DNA of 9,060 bases from JBHHZM01 sp046758065 (GTDB lineage Bacteria > Pseudomonadota > Alphaproteobacteria > JAAXGF01). Under the pieces are notes generated by a model. That model had not been told where the DNA came from, did not search any database, and was given only the letters and a program-made list of their open reading frames with translations. Within the stretch, counting starts at the first letter, position 1. Each line of letters starts with the position of its first letter. Below are positions 1 to 6,112 of this stretch, piece after piece. The position numbers were made by a program, and so were the translations under genes. Where the stretch lies: assembly GCA_046758065.1 (NCBI GenBank), contig JBHHZM010000123.1, positions 1 through 9,060 on the forward strand, written 5' to 3'.

Positions 1-1430
1 AGGTCGTTGGTGCCGATCGAGAAGAAATCGCACACCCGCGTCAGGCTGTCGGCGGCGAGCGCGGCGCCGGGTATCTCGATCATCGCGCCGAGCGGCGGCA
101 ACGGATCGGCGATGGCGACGCGCCGCCGGCGCAGTCGGCGCACGACCTTGTCGAAGGTTTCGCGCACCTTGCGCACTTCGGAGACCGTGCCGATCATCGG
201 CAAGAGAATGCGGATCGGGCCGTGGGCGCCGGCGCGCAGCATCGCCGAGAGCTGAGCCTCGAGCAACGGACGCACCTTGAGCGAGAGGCGGATGGCGCGC
301 AACCCGAGGGCCGGATTGACGCTGTGCGGGATATGCCCGGCGACCGAATAGGCGAGTTTGTCGCTGCCGACGTCGAGGGTGCGCACGGTCACCGGGCGGC
401 CGCCCATGCCTTCGACGATCCCGCGCAGCGCCGCGTATTGCTCGTCCTCGCTCGGCGGCTCGTCGCGGTTCATGTACATGAACTCGGTGCGCAGCAGCCC
501 GACCCCGTCGGCGCCGGCGTCGAGCGCGCCCTCGATCTCGCTGGGAAGTTCGAGGTTGGCCTGGAGCGCGATCTCGACGCCGTCGGTGGTGATCGCGGGA
601 ACGTCGCGCAGGCGGGCGAGCACGCGCTGCCGGCGTTCGAGTTCGGCGCGACGCGCCTCGTAGCGCGCGAGCGTCTCCGGCGAAGGGTTGACCAGAACCC
701 GTCCGGCGGCGCCGTCGACGATCACCAGATCGCCCGACCGCACCTTGCTCACCAGCCCGGGAACGCCGATCACCGCGGGCAGACCGAGCGAACGCGCCAT
801 GATCGCCGTATGGCCCTGGGCGCCGCCGAGCGTGGTGGCGAAGCCAGCGACGACCCGCGGGTCCATCAGCGCCGTGTCCGCCGGCGTCAGTTCCTCGGCA
901 ATGATGACGCTGCCCTCGTCGAGACCGGAAAACGCCTGGTAGGGCACTTCCATCAGACAGCGCAACAGTCGGGCGGCAACGTCGCGCACGTCCTGGACCC
1001 GACCGGCGAGATAGTCGTCCTCCATCGCCGCGAAGGCTTGGCCGATCTCGCTCAACTCCTCGGACACCGCGGCTTCGGCGTTGATCCCCTGTTCGGCGAT
1101 GCGTCGGTCGACGCCGCGCACCAGCCGCGAGCCGGCGAGCATCTGGCCGTGCGCCTCGAGCAGGTAGCCGAGCTCTTCGGCGGCGCTTCCCGGCAGCGAC
1201 ACGGCCTTAGAGCGCAGCTTCCCGATCTGGGCGCGGGCGCGCTCGACGGCATCGGCGAAGCGCGCGCGCTCGGCCGCGATCCCGTCGGGCGGTACGTTGT
1301 ACTTGGGGACGTCGATGACGCCGGGATCGATGACGTGCGCCGGCCCGATGGCGATGCCGACGGCGACCCCCAGGCCGTCAAGGTTCAACGCCTCGCCGCG
1401 CTCGTCGTCTCTGGCAATGCCCGCCGTCAT
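1..1430 (-). CDS. ptsI: PTS enzyme I (PEP-protein phosphotransferase), partial, 3' end outside window
   Basis: Enzyme I starts the PTS relay in the cytoplasm: it takes phosphate from phosphoenolpyruvate and passes it to HPr. Reading the minus strand from the ATG at 1430 gives an open frame of 476 complete codons up to base 1. The N-terminal HPr-binding and phospho-His domains carry GGAQGHTAIMARSLGLPAV, with the phosphorylated histidine at about residue 207. The PEP-binding barrel follows: GLLRTEFMYMNR (311-322), VRTLDVGSDK (349-358), LPMIGT (410-415), IEIPGAAL (451-458), and FFSIGTND at the window edge. The final part, including the usual C-terminal active-site cysteine, lies outside. There is no N-terminal GAF domain, so this is a sugar-type EI rather than the PtsP/EI-Ntr form. 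The start lies 10 bases past the ptsH stop, and a GAGGAA Shine-Dalgarno overlaps that stop, so it is very probably cotranscribed with ptsH. Confidence 0.96.
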   Translation of the reverse strand, partial: MTAGIARDDERGEALNLDGLGVAVGIAIGPAHVIDPGVIDVPKYNVPPDGIAAERARFADAVERARAQIGKLRSKAVSLPGSAAEELGYLLEAHGQMLAGSRLVRGVDRRIAEQGINAEAAVSEELSEIGQAFAAMEDDYLAGRVQDVRDVAARLLRCLMEVPYQAFSGLDEGSVIIAEELTPADTALMDPRVVAGFATTLGGAQGHTAIMARSLGLPAVIGVPGLVSKVRSGDLVIVDGAAGRVLVNPSPETLARYEARRAELERRQRVLARLRDVPAITTDGVEIALQANLELPSEIEGALDAGADGVGLLRTEFMYMNRDEPPSEDEQYAALRGIVEGMGGRPVTVRTLDVGSDKLAYSVAGHIPHSVNPALGLRAIRLSLKVRPLLEAQLSAMLRAGAHGPIRILLPMIGTVSEVRKVRETFDKVVRRLRRRRVAIADPLPPLGAMIEIPGAALAADSLTRVCDFFSIGTND

Positions 1431-1440
1431 CGTCGTTTCC

Positions 1441-1743
1441 TCAATTTTCTTCGAACCTGGCGGCGACGAGGCGGGTCAGCGCGTCGACCGCCGGGCCGGC
1501 CTGCGGACCTCGGGCGACGAGCTCGATCTCGCATCCCGGTCCGGCAGCCAGCATCATCAGCCCCATAATCGACAGACCCGAGACCGTGGCGCCGTCCTTC
1601 CGGACGGCGACCTCGGCGTCGTAACCGCCGGCGACGGTGACGAACTTGGCCGCGGCGCGGGCGTGCAGGCCACGCTCGTTGGCGATGGTCACCGTGCGGC
1701 GCACGACGCCGTCGACGCTCCCGGAGCCTGGCGCGGAGCTCAT
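1441..1743 (-). CDS. ptsH: PTS phosphocarrier protein HPr
   Basis: HPr is the small cytoplasmic carrier between enzyme I and the EIIA proteins. This 100-residue protein has the active-site motif GLHARAAAKF, with the phosphorylated histidine at residue 27. SGLSIMGLMMLA follows, with Ser58 exactly 31 residues after the histidine, the same spacing as His15 and Ser46 in classical HPr. Ser58 is therefore the expected target of the HprK encoded nearby. About 12 residues precede the usual HPr start, so the total exceeds the common 85-90. Its ATG overlaps the stop of the EIIA-Man gene in an ATGA, which implies translational coupling, and ptsI follows after 10 bases. HPr with both phosphorylation sites intact, next to HprK and without a permease, suggests a signalling rather than a transport role (inference). 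Confidence 0.96.
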   Translation of the reverse strand: MSSAPGSGSVDGVVRRTVTIANERGLHARAAAKFVTVAGGYDAEVAVRKDGATVSGLSIMGLMMLAAGPGCEIELVARGPQAGPAVDALTRLVAARFEEN

Positions 1744-2144
1744 TTCTGGTTGGCGAGCAACGCACTCGCAACGTTGATGTATTTGCGTCCGGCCTCCTGG
1801 GCGCTCTTCACCGCGCCCTCCAGATCATCGCCATCGCGCGCGCTCGCGAGCTTGATCAGCATCGGCAGATTGACGCCGGCGATCACTTCGACCTTGGCCT
1901 TGTCCATGATCGAGATCGCCAGGTTCGAGGGCGTGCCGCCGAACATGTCGGTGAGCAGGATCACGCCGGCGCCGTCGTCGACATCGGCCGTGGCCTGCAG
2001 AATATCGTTGCGACGCTGCTCCATGTCGTCGTCGGGGCCGATGCAAATCGCCCGCAGGTTGGTTTGCGCGCCGACGACGTGCTCGGTGGCGGCGATCAGC
2101 TCTTCCGCCAGCCTGCCGTGGGTCACCAGCACCAATCCGATCAT
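1740..2144 (-). CDS. manX: PTS EIIA component, mannose family (EIIA-Man)
   Basis: This 134-residue cytoplasmic protein is an EIIA domain of the mannose family, which accepts phosphate from HPr. The N-terminus MIGLVLVTHGRLAEELI places the active-site histidine at residue 9. The LLTDMFGGTPSN segment at about 63-74 is the other family hallmark. Only the EIIA domain is present. The IIB domain fused to it in E. coli ManX, and the IIC/IID membrane subunits, are not in the window. The start has a good AAAGGAA Shine-Dalgarno about 6 bases upstream. The stop overlaps the ptsH start (ATGA). A stand-alone EIIA-Man beside HPr is typical of alphaproteobacterial regulatory PTS loci, where the target is usually another protein rather than a sugar. 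The target cannot be read from the sequence. The symbol manX is by homology to the EIIA domain only. Confidence 0.93.
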   Translation of the reverse strand: MIGLVLVTHGRLAEELIAATEHVVGAQTNLRAICIGPDDDMEQRRNDILQATADVDDGAGVILLTDMFGGTPSNLAISIMDKAKVEVIAGVNLPMLIKLASARDGDDLEGAVKSAQEAGRKYINVASALLANQK

Positions 2145-2187
2145 GACGTGTTCCTTTCGCGACGAGTCCTATCAACCGGGAACCGCT

Positions 2188-3117
2188 CTAGCCAGGGCTG
2201 CGATCGAGGTCGCGGTGACGCAAGCCGACCCGCTGGCCCTGTTCTCCGAGCAGTGCGGCGAGGCGCTCGGCGACGTAGACCGAACGGTGACGTCCGCCGG
2301 TGCAGCCGATGGCGATGGTGAGATAACTCTTGCCCTCGCTCTCGAAACGCGGCAGCAGCGGCACCAGCATTGCCTCGAGGCCGGCGAAGAAGGGCCCGAA
2401 GCCGGGATCGCGCTCGACGTAGTCGCCGACCGCCCGGTCGCGCCCGGTCAACGGCCTGAGCGCCGCATCGTAGTGCGGGTTGGCGAGGAAACGCACGTCG
2501 AACACGAGATCGGCCTCGCGCGGCAGTCCGAAGCGATACGAGAACGAGGTCACGAAGATCCTCAGCGCCGGCCGGTCGTCGATCGCGAAGTTCGCAGACA
2601 CCAGTCGTTTGAGTTCGCCGACCACGAGATCGCTGGTGTCGATCACCGTGTCGGCACGCTTGCGCAGCCGGGAAATCAGTGCGCGCTCGTGCTGGATGCC
2701 GTCGGTCAGCGGCCGGTCGCCGGCGAGCGGATGACGGCGGCGCGTTTCGGTGAAACGCCGGCGCAGGACCTCGTCGTCGCAGTCGACGAAAACGAATCTG
2801 AGGTCGAGATCGTCGCGATCGAGCAGCGGTTCGAGCGCCGCTTCGAGAGCGTCGACCGAAAAGTCGCGACTGCGGACGTCGATGTCGATGGCGAGTGCCT
2901 CGCTCTGCCGGCCCGCCGGGTGTACGAGGTTGGCGAACAGCGACAGCGGCAGGTTGTCCACCGCCTCGTAACCGATGTCCTCGAGCGCCTTGAGCACGGT
3001 GGTCTTGCCGGCGCCGGACATGCCGGTGAGCAGCACCAGCCGCGCGCGGCCGGCGCCCGAAACGGATGATGGAACCGACGGCGCACCCGCGCCTGATGAA
3101 GTGGGCTCGGGCGTCAT
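2188..3117 (-). CDS. rapZ: RapZ, P-loop nucleotide-binding regulatory protein (YvcJ/YhbJ family)
   Basis: RapZ proteins are cytoplasmic nucleotide-binding proteins. In E. coli RapZ is an RNA-binding adaptor that controls glmS through the sRNA GlmZ; its role in alphaproteobacteria is less clear. The chosen ATG at 3117 gives 309 residues. After a low-complexity Ser/Pro/Gly tail of about 24 residues come Walker A GMSGAGKT (32-39), VDNLPLSL (53-60), FVDCDDEVLRRRF (110-122), FSYRFGLPREADLVFDVRFL (192-211) and the signature GCTGGRHRSVYVAERLA (271-287). The frame stays open upstream to 3234, but that stretch lies inside hprK. The 3117 ATG overlaps the hprK stop as ATGA and fits the family start. The tail ends HRDLDRSPG, with fewer basic residues than the E. 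coli C-terminus. A 43-base gap precedes the EIIA-Man gene. Confidence 0.95.
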   Translation of the reverse strand: MTPEPTSSGAGAPSVPSSVSGAGRARLVLLTGMSGAGKTTVLKALEDIGYEAVDNLPLSLFANLVHPAGRQSEALAIDIDVRSRDFSVDALEAALEPLLDRDDLDLRFVFVDCDDEVLRRRFTETRRRHPLAGDRPLTDGIQHERALISRLRKRADTVIDTSDLVVGELKRLVSANFAIDDRPALRIFVTSFSYRFGLPREADLVFDVRFLANPHYDAALRPLTGRDRAVGDYVERDPGFGPFFAGLEAMLVPLLPRFESEGKSYLTIAIGCTGGRHRSVYVAERLAALLGEQGQRVGLRHRDLDRSPG

Positions 3118-3551
3118 GGCTCGACCAGTATATCGTGTTTCAGCGTCTCGACGGCAAGCCGAAGCTTGGCAACGGTCGAGACGGCAAACGGGTCGAGGCG
3201 CAGATTGCGCAGTCTGACGCCGAGCACCTCGCAACTCGCCGATTCGGGCAGACGCTCGCCCGCGCCCGGCCCGGCGAGGTCGACGACGAGGCCGATGCGG
3301 CTGCGTTCGACGCTGGGCAGGCGCACGATGCCGAGGCCGCGCACTTCGAGCAGGCCGGCGAGTCGCGGCGGCGCGCTGGCCATCACGCCGTCGCCCGCGG
3401 CGGTGATCACCACGCGGTCGTCGGCCACCAGTCGGGCGCCGCGGTCGACCAGACGGAGCGCGAGATCCGACTTGCCGCTGCCGGACGGCCCGCGCAACAA
3501 CACGCCGGTTCCGTCGAGATCGACACAGGTGCCGTGGATCTGGCTGGCCAT
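3114..3551 (-). CDS. hprK: HPr kinase/phosphorylase, short form (catalytic domain only)
   Basis: HprK phosphorylates HPr on its regulatory serine and in many bacteria also removes that phosphate. The protein has 145 residues, against roughly 310 in Firmicutes, and consists only of the catalytic domain. It begins at the conserved HG..VD..G.GVL strand (His6). Next come Walker A GPSGSGKS (21-28), LVADDR with the paired aspartates (44-45), and the HprK signature EVRGLGI (69-75). All key catalytic elements I can recognise are present, so it looks functional. Short HprK of this type is known from alphaproteobacteria. The ATG at 3551 has no strong Shine-Dalgarno, but I found no better in-frame start between it and the ptsN stop 74 bases upstream. 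The stop overlaps the rapZ start. Its likely substrate, Ser58 of HPr, is encoded two genes downstream. Confidence 0.94.
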   Translation of the reverse strand: MASQIHGTCVDLDGTGVLLRGPSGSGKSDLALRLVDRGARLVADDRVVITAAGDGVMASAPPRLAGLLEVRGLGIVRLPSVERSRIGLVVDLAGPGAGERLPESASCEVLGVRLRNLRLDPFAVSTVAKLRLAVETLKHDILVEP

Positions 3552-3625
3552 CGCCAGAGGGTGGTCCGTCCCCCGGATGCTGTCAATCGCAAGCAGCCCG
3601 CACTTGAGAGTTCGGTTCCGACGGA

Positions 3626-4090
3626 TCAGGCGGCGCGGGTTTCCGACGCTTCGGTGAGCAGCGCATAGATCGCCTCGGCGCTTTCCGAACCGCGCACTTT
3701 CTTGCAGAACGACTTGTCGCGCAGCAGTCGCGATATGCGCGCCAGCGCCTTGAGATGGTCGGCCCCCGCCGTTTCGGGCGCGAGCAGAAGGAAGATCAGG
3801 TCGACCGGCTGGTCGTCAATGGCGTCGAAGTCGATCGGCTGATCGAGCCGGGCGAACAGGCCGTAAAGCCGGTCGAGATCGGCGAGCTTGCCGTGGGGAA
3901 TGGCAATGCCCAGCCCAACGCCCGTGGTGCCCAGACGCTCGCGTTCGAGCAAGGTGTCGAAAATCGCGCGCTCGTGCAGCCCGACGATCTTCGAGGCCCT
4001 GTGGGCGAGTTCCTGCAGGGCCTGTTTCTTGCTGGTCGCCTTGAGGTTGGCGATGACGCCTTCCGGGCTAACCAGATCGGCGATTTCCAT
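3626..4090 (-). CDS. ptsN: PTS EIIA-Ntr (nitrogen regulatory IIA protein)
   Basis: EIIA-Ntr is the cytoplasmic output protein of the nitrogen-related PTS. In other proteobacteria its phosphorylation state controls targets such as potassium uptake and stress responses. The 154-residue protein matches the family length. It opens with MEIADLVSPEGVIANL and carries the active-site stretch GVGLGIAIPHGKL, with the phosphorylated histidine at residue 66. The FDAIDDQPVDLIFLLLAPE segment (88-106) and the C-terminal helix LARISRLLRDKSF are also typical. The ATG has one of the clearest Shine-Dalgarno sequences in the window (GAGGAG, about 7 bases upstream), which fixes the start. It follows hpf after 15 bases and so is probably cotranscribed with it from the promoter at 4520-4548. 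HPr, encoded further along the same block, is the expected phosphate donor. Confidence 0.97.
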   Translation of the reverse strand: MEIADLVSPEGVIANLKATSKKQALQELAHRASKIVGLHERAIFDTLLERERLGTTGVGLGIAIPHGKLADLDRLYGLFARLDQPIDFDAIDDQPVDLIFLLLAPETAGADHLKALARISRLLRDKSFCKKVRGSESAEAIYALLTEASETRAA

Positions 4091-4105
4091 GGCCTTCTCC
4101 TCAGC

Positions 4106-4435
4106 TTACGCTTCGTGCGCGGCGACGCCGTCGCCACCCTTGTTGTGGTCGCGCAGCTTGCGTTTGTGCCGACGCAACTGCTTTTCGAGGCGCTCAACCG
4201 CTTCGTTCAGGCTCAGACGGATGTCGGCGTTGTCCGCCTGGCTTTCCCACGCCATGCCCTTGCCGACGCGAACCTGGATGTGGGTGCGATACCGCGAGCC
4301 GTCGCGCGAAAACACCACATGACCGACCATCGCCTGATCGAAATATTTTTCGACCCCTTCGCCAAGTCGCCGAGTCGCGTGCTCGCGCAGTGTCTCGCCG
4401 ACATCGATCTGCTGGCCAGTGACCGTAATCTGCAT
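4106..4435 (-). CDS. hpf: Ribosome hibernation-promoting factor, short form (HPF/RaiA family)
   Basis: HPF proteins bind the decoding centre of idle ribosomes and protect them in stationary phase. This 109-residue protein starts MQITVTGQQIDVGETLREH and contains the single S30AE domain: the KYFDQAMVGHVVFSRDG turn at about 30-46, strand THIQVRVGKG (51-60), and helix LNEAVERLEKQLRRHKRKLRDH, a strongly basic end as in the family. The frame is open up to 4561, but the family start is the ATG at 4435; the extra upstream stretch would run through the promoter and leader. The coding sequence stops TAA only 15 bases before ptsN. The C-terminal dimerisation domain of long HPF is therefore absent and has no space downstream. 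Position between rpoN and ptsN matches E. coli hpf. The Shine-Dalgarno is weak (GGAA, about 10 bases away). Confidence 0.93.
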   Translation of the reverse strand: MQITVTGQQIDVGETLREHATRRLGEGVEKYFDQAMVGHVVFSRDGSRYRTHIQVRVGKGMAWESQADNADIRLSLNEAVERLEKQLRRHKRKLRDHNKGGDGVAAHEA

Positions 4436-4456
4436 GACAACGGGATTCCGAACAAC

Positions 4457-4509
4457 GACGGCCCGTCCCGGGAGCTCCCGAATATATATAATGCTCGACG
4501 GGTGGCCGT
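4457..4509 (-). promoter_or_regulatory. Structured 5' leader of hpf (predicted RNA stem and palindromes)
   Basis: Between the predicted start of transcription (about 4513) and the hpf ATG (4435), the leader contains three self-complementary features. An outer stem pairs 4458-4467 without interruption against 4497-4502 plus 4506-4509, giving 10 base pairs with a 3-base bulge at 4503-4505. Inside the loop is a perfect 12-base palindrome CGGGAGCTCCCG (4469-4480) next to an AT tract (4481-4492). A small inverted repeat GACGG-C-CCGTC (4457-4467) can form an alternative fold with the same bases. This is read directly from the sequence. That it folds in the RNA or controls HPF synthesis is inference; the palindrome could instead be a protein-binding site. 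Confidence 0.4.
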
Positions 4510-4514
4510 GGAGG

Positions 4515-4534
4515 GGCGGAACATAGTTCCCGCC
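4515..4534. promoter_or_regulatory. Inverted repeat overlapping the hpf promoter -10 box (possible operator)
   Basis: GGAAC-ATA-GTTCC (4518-4530) is a perfect 5-base inverted repeat centred on 4524. It extends outward to GGC/GCC on both sides if a single extra C at 4531 is allowed. The -10 box at 4520-4525 lies inside it. A dyad in this position is a classic site for a repressor, but no regulator can be named from the sequence. Confidence 0.35.
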
Positions 4535-4548
4535 GGATGGCGAGTCAA
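4520..4548 (-). promoter_or_regulatory. Predicted sigma-70-type promoter for hpf-ptsN and downstream genes
   Basis: On the minus strand a -35 box TTGACT (4543-4548; 5 of 6 to TTGACA) is followed by a 17-base spacer and a -10 box TATGTT (4520-4525; 4 of 6 to TATAAT). It lies in the rpoN-hpf gap, about 85 bases upstream of the hpf ATG and reading towards it, which puts the transcription start near 4513. The match and the exact spacing make it the best promoter candidate in the window. No sigma-54 or EcfG-type promoter was seen here. Confidence 0.55.
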
Positions 4549-4611
4549 TACCACCTCGCAAGGCGTGGTGAAATCGACCGCAGCGCTTGCGCCGCGGCCG
4601 CCGCGCCCGGT

Positions 4612-6099
4612 TCAGCGCCCCCGGTCATAAGCTCGCTTGCGCGCCAGCGACGACGGCAGATGTAGGGCTTCGCGGTATTTGGCCACCGTGCGTCGCGCGA
4701 TGTCGATCCCCTCCGCGCGCAGCATGGCGACGATGCGGTCGTCGGTTAGCGGTTTCTCGGGCGTTTCGTTCGCGATCAGTTGTTTGACGCGATGACGCAC
4801 CGCTTCCGACGAGTATCCTTCGCTCTCGCTCGCGGTGCTGGCGATCGCGTTGGTGAAGAAGTAGCGCATTTCGTAGACGCCGCGCGGCGTCGCCATGTAC
4901 TTGTTGGCGATGACCCGGCTGACGGTGCTTTCGTGCATCTCGATGGCGCCGGCGATGTCGCGCATGATGAGCGGGCGCAGGTGACGTACGCCATGGGTGA
5001 AAAAGTCGCCCTGCTGGCGCACCAGCTCGGTGGCGACGCGGAGGATGGTATTGGCCCGCTGGTCGAGCGCCTTGACGAGCCAGTTGGCCGAGATCAGGCG
5101 CTCGGTAAGGTAGTCCTTTTCTTCCCGGGTTTTCGCCTGGCGGCTAATGGTCGTGTAATAGCGCTGGTTCACCAGCACCCGCGGCAGGGTATCGTTGTTG
5201 AGTTCGATCTGCCAGCCGCCGTCGGAGGTGTTGCGAAGGAAGACGTCGGGCACGACCGTTTGTGTCACCTCGCGGTCGAAAACAAGCCCCGGCTTGGGAT
5301 TGAGCGATCTGACCTCGGCCAGCATCTCCTCGAAGTCCTCGGCGTCGACGCCACAGCGCGCGCGGAGCGCCTCGGTCTCGTTCTCGGCGAGCAGGTCGAG
5401 GTTGTCGAGCAGCGCCGCCATAGCCGGATCGAACCGATTGCGCTCGCGAAGCTGAATGGCGAGGCATTCGCGCAGACTGCGGGCGAACACGCCGGACGGA
5501 TCGAAGCGTTGAAGTTTTTCGAGCGTCTGCTCGATACGTCCGACGCCACAGCTCAGGCGCTGCGCCACCGGGGTCAGGTCCTCGTCGAGGTAGCCGGCAT
5601 CGTCGAGCAATTCGATCAGGTGGGCGCCGATCACCCGGTCTGCCGGGTTGTCGAGATCGACGTTGAGCTGATTGAACAGATGGCCGCGCAGGCCGATGGC
5701 TTCGGCCGGAGTCTGCTCGAGGAGTTCGCTCGCATCGTGGAAACCACCGACATTGCGCCAGGTCTCGGGCGGAGCGGCGCCGCTGCCGTCTCCGACGCCA
5801 TCGGAGTGCCACATATTGTCGTAATCGGCGCCGAGGTTGGCGACGGCGTCCGCCTTGCCCGTTGCCTCGGACGCGGGCGCGTCGCCCGCGACCGGCCCGC
5901 TCTCGGCGTCGGCAGCGGGTGAAATGTCGCCATCGTCGTCATCGACCCTTTCGAGCAGCGGGTTCTGTTCGAGCTCGGTCTCGATATAGGTCGTGAGTTC
6001 GATGTTCGACAACTGCAGTAGTTTGATCGCCTGCTGCAACTGCGGCGTCATGACCAGCGTCTGACTTAACCGCAGGCTGAGTTTTGGGGTCAGAGCCAT
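4612..6099 (-). CDS. rpoN: RNA polymerase sigma-54 factor
   Basis: Sigma-54 directs RNA polymerase to -24/-12 promoters and needs an enhancer-binding ATPase to open them; it governs nitrogen metabolism and other regulons. The 495-residue protein has all regions. Region I is Leu/Gln-rich (LRLSQTLVMTPQLQQAIKLL, 9-28). Acidic region II runs from about 52 to 110. The core-binding domain follows at about 125-330, including FDPSGVFARSLRECLAIQL. A helix-turn-helix lies near 382-401 (IAGAIEMHESTVSRVIANKY), and the RpoN box is ARRTVAKYRE (468-477). Length and motifs are typical and complete. The ATG lies 13 bases after the lptB stop, so it is probably transcribed with lptCAB. A Shine-Dalgarno is not obvious. 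No convincing terminator follows; the GC-rich stretch after the stop lacks a T run. Confidence 0.97.
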   Translation of the reverse strand: MALTPKLSLRLSQTLVMTPQLQQAIKLLQLSNIELTTYIETELEQNPLLERVDDDDGDISPAADAESGPVAGDAPASEATGKADAVANLGADYDNMWHSDGVGDGSGAAPPETWRNVGGFHDASELLEQTPAEAIGLRGHLFNQLNVDLDNPADRVIGAHLIELLDDAGYLDEDLTPVAQRLSCGVGRIEQTLEKLQRFDPSGVFARSLRECLAIQLRERNRFDPAMAALLDNLDLLAENETEALRARCGVDAEDFEEMLAEVRSLNPKPGLVFDREVTQTVVPDVFLRNTSDGGWQIELNNDTLPRVLVNQRYYTTISRQAKTREEKDYLTERLISANWLVKALDQRANTILRVATELVRQQGDFFTHGVRHLRPLIMRDIAGAIEMHESTVSRVIANKYMATPRGVYEMRYFFTNAIASTASESEGYSSEAVRHRVKQLIANETPEKPLTDDRIVAMLRAEGIDIARRTVAKYREALHLPSSLARKRAYDRGR

Positions 6100-6112
6100 G
6101 GCCGGGGCCCGT

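Noticed and set aside
222..3069. Long plus-strand open frames opposite ptsI, ptsH, EIIA-Man and rapZ (448 and 590 codons)
   Set aside because: They are mirror frames of GC-rich coding sequence, rich in Arg/Ala/Gly/His with no recognisable domain, while the minus strand encodes clear conserved proteins.
3118..3234. N-terminal extension of rapZ by 39 codons
   Set aside because: It lies wholly within hprK, reads as Arg/Cys-rich non-family sequence, and the ATG overlapping the hprK stop matches the family start.
3558..3586. Perfect TTGACA on the minus strand between ptsN and hprK (3581-3586) as an internal promoter
   Set aside because: At 16 to 18 bases downstream there is no acceptable -10 box; the best is CACCCT.
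4481..4492. AT tract containing TATAAT (plus strand) or TATATT (minus strand) as a second hpf promoter or an antisense promoter
   Set aside because: No -35-like sequence lies at suitable spacing on either strand; it is better treated as part of the leader.
4509..4530. GGAAC on the minus strand as an EcfG general-stress -35 element
   Set aside because: The required CGTT is absent at 16-17 bases downstream; GGAAC is explained as half of the inverted repeat.
4436..4561. N-terminal extension of hpf by 42 codons
   Set aside because: It would be translated through the predicted promoter and leader; HPF homologues begin at MQITVTG.
4585..4611. GC-rich self-complementary stretch after the rpoN stop as a terminator
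   Set aside because: The pairing is imperfect, GC-rich by composition, and no T run follows it on the minus strand.
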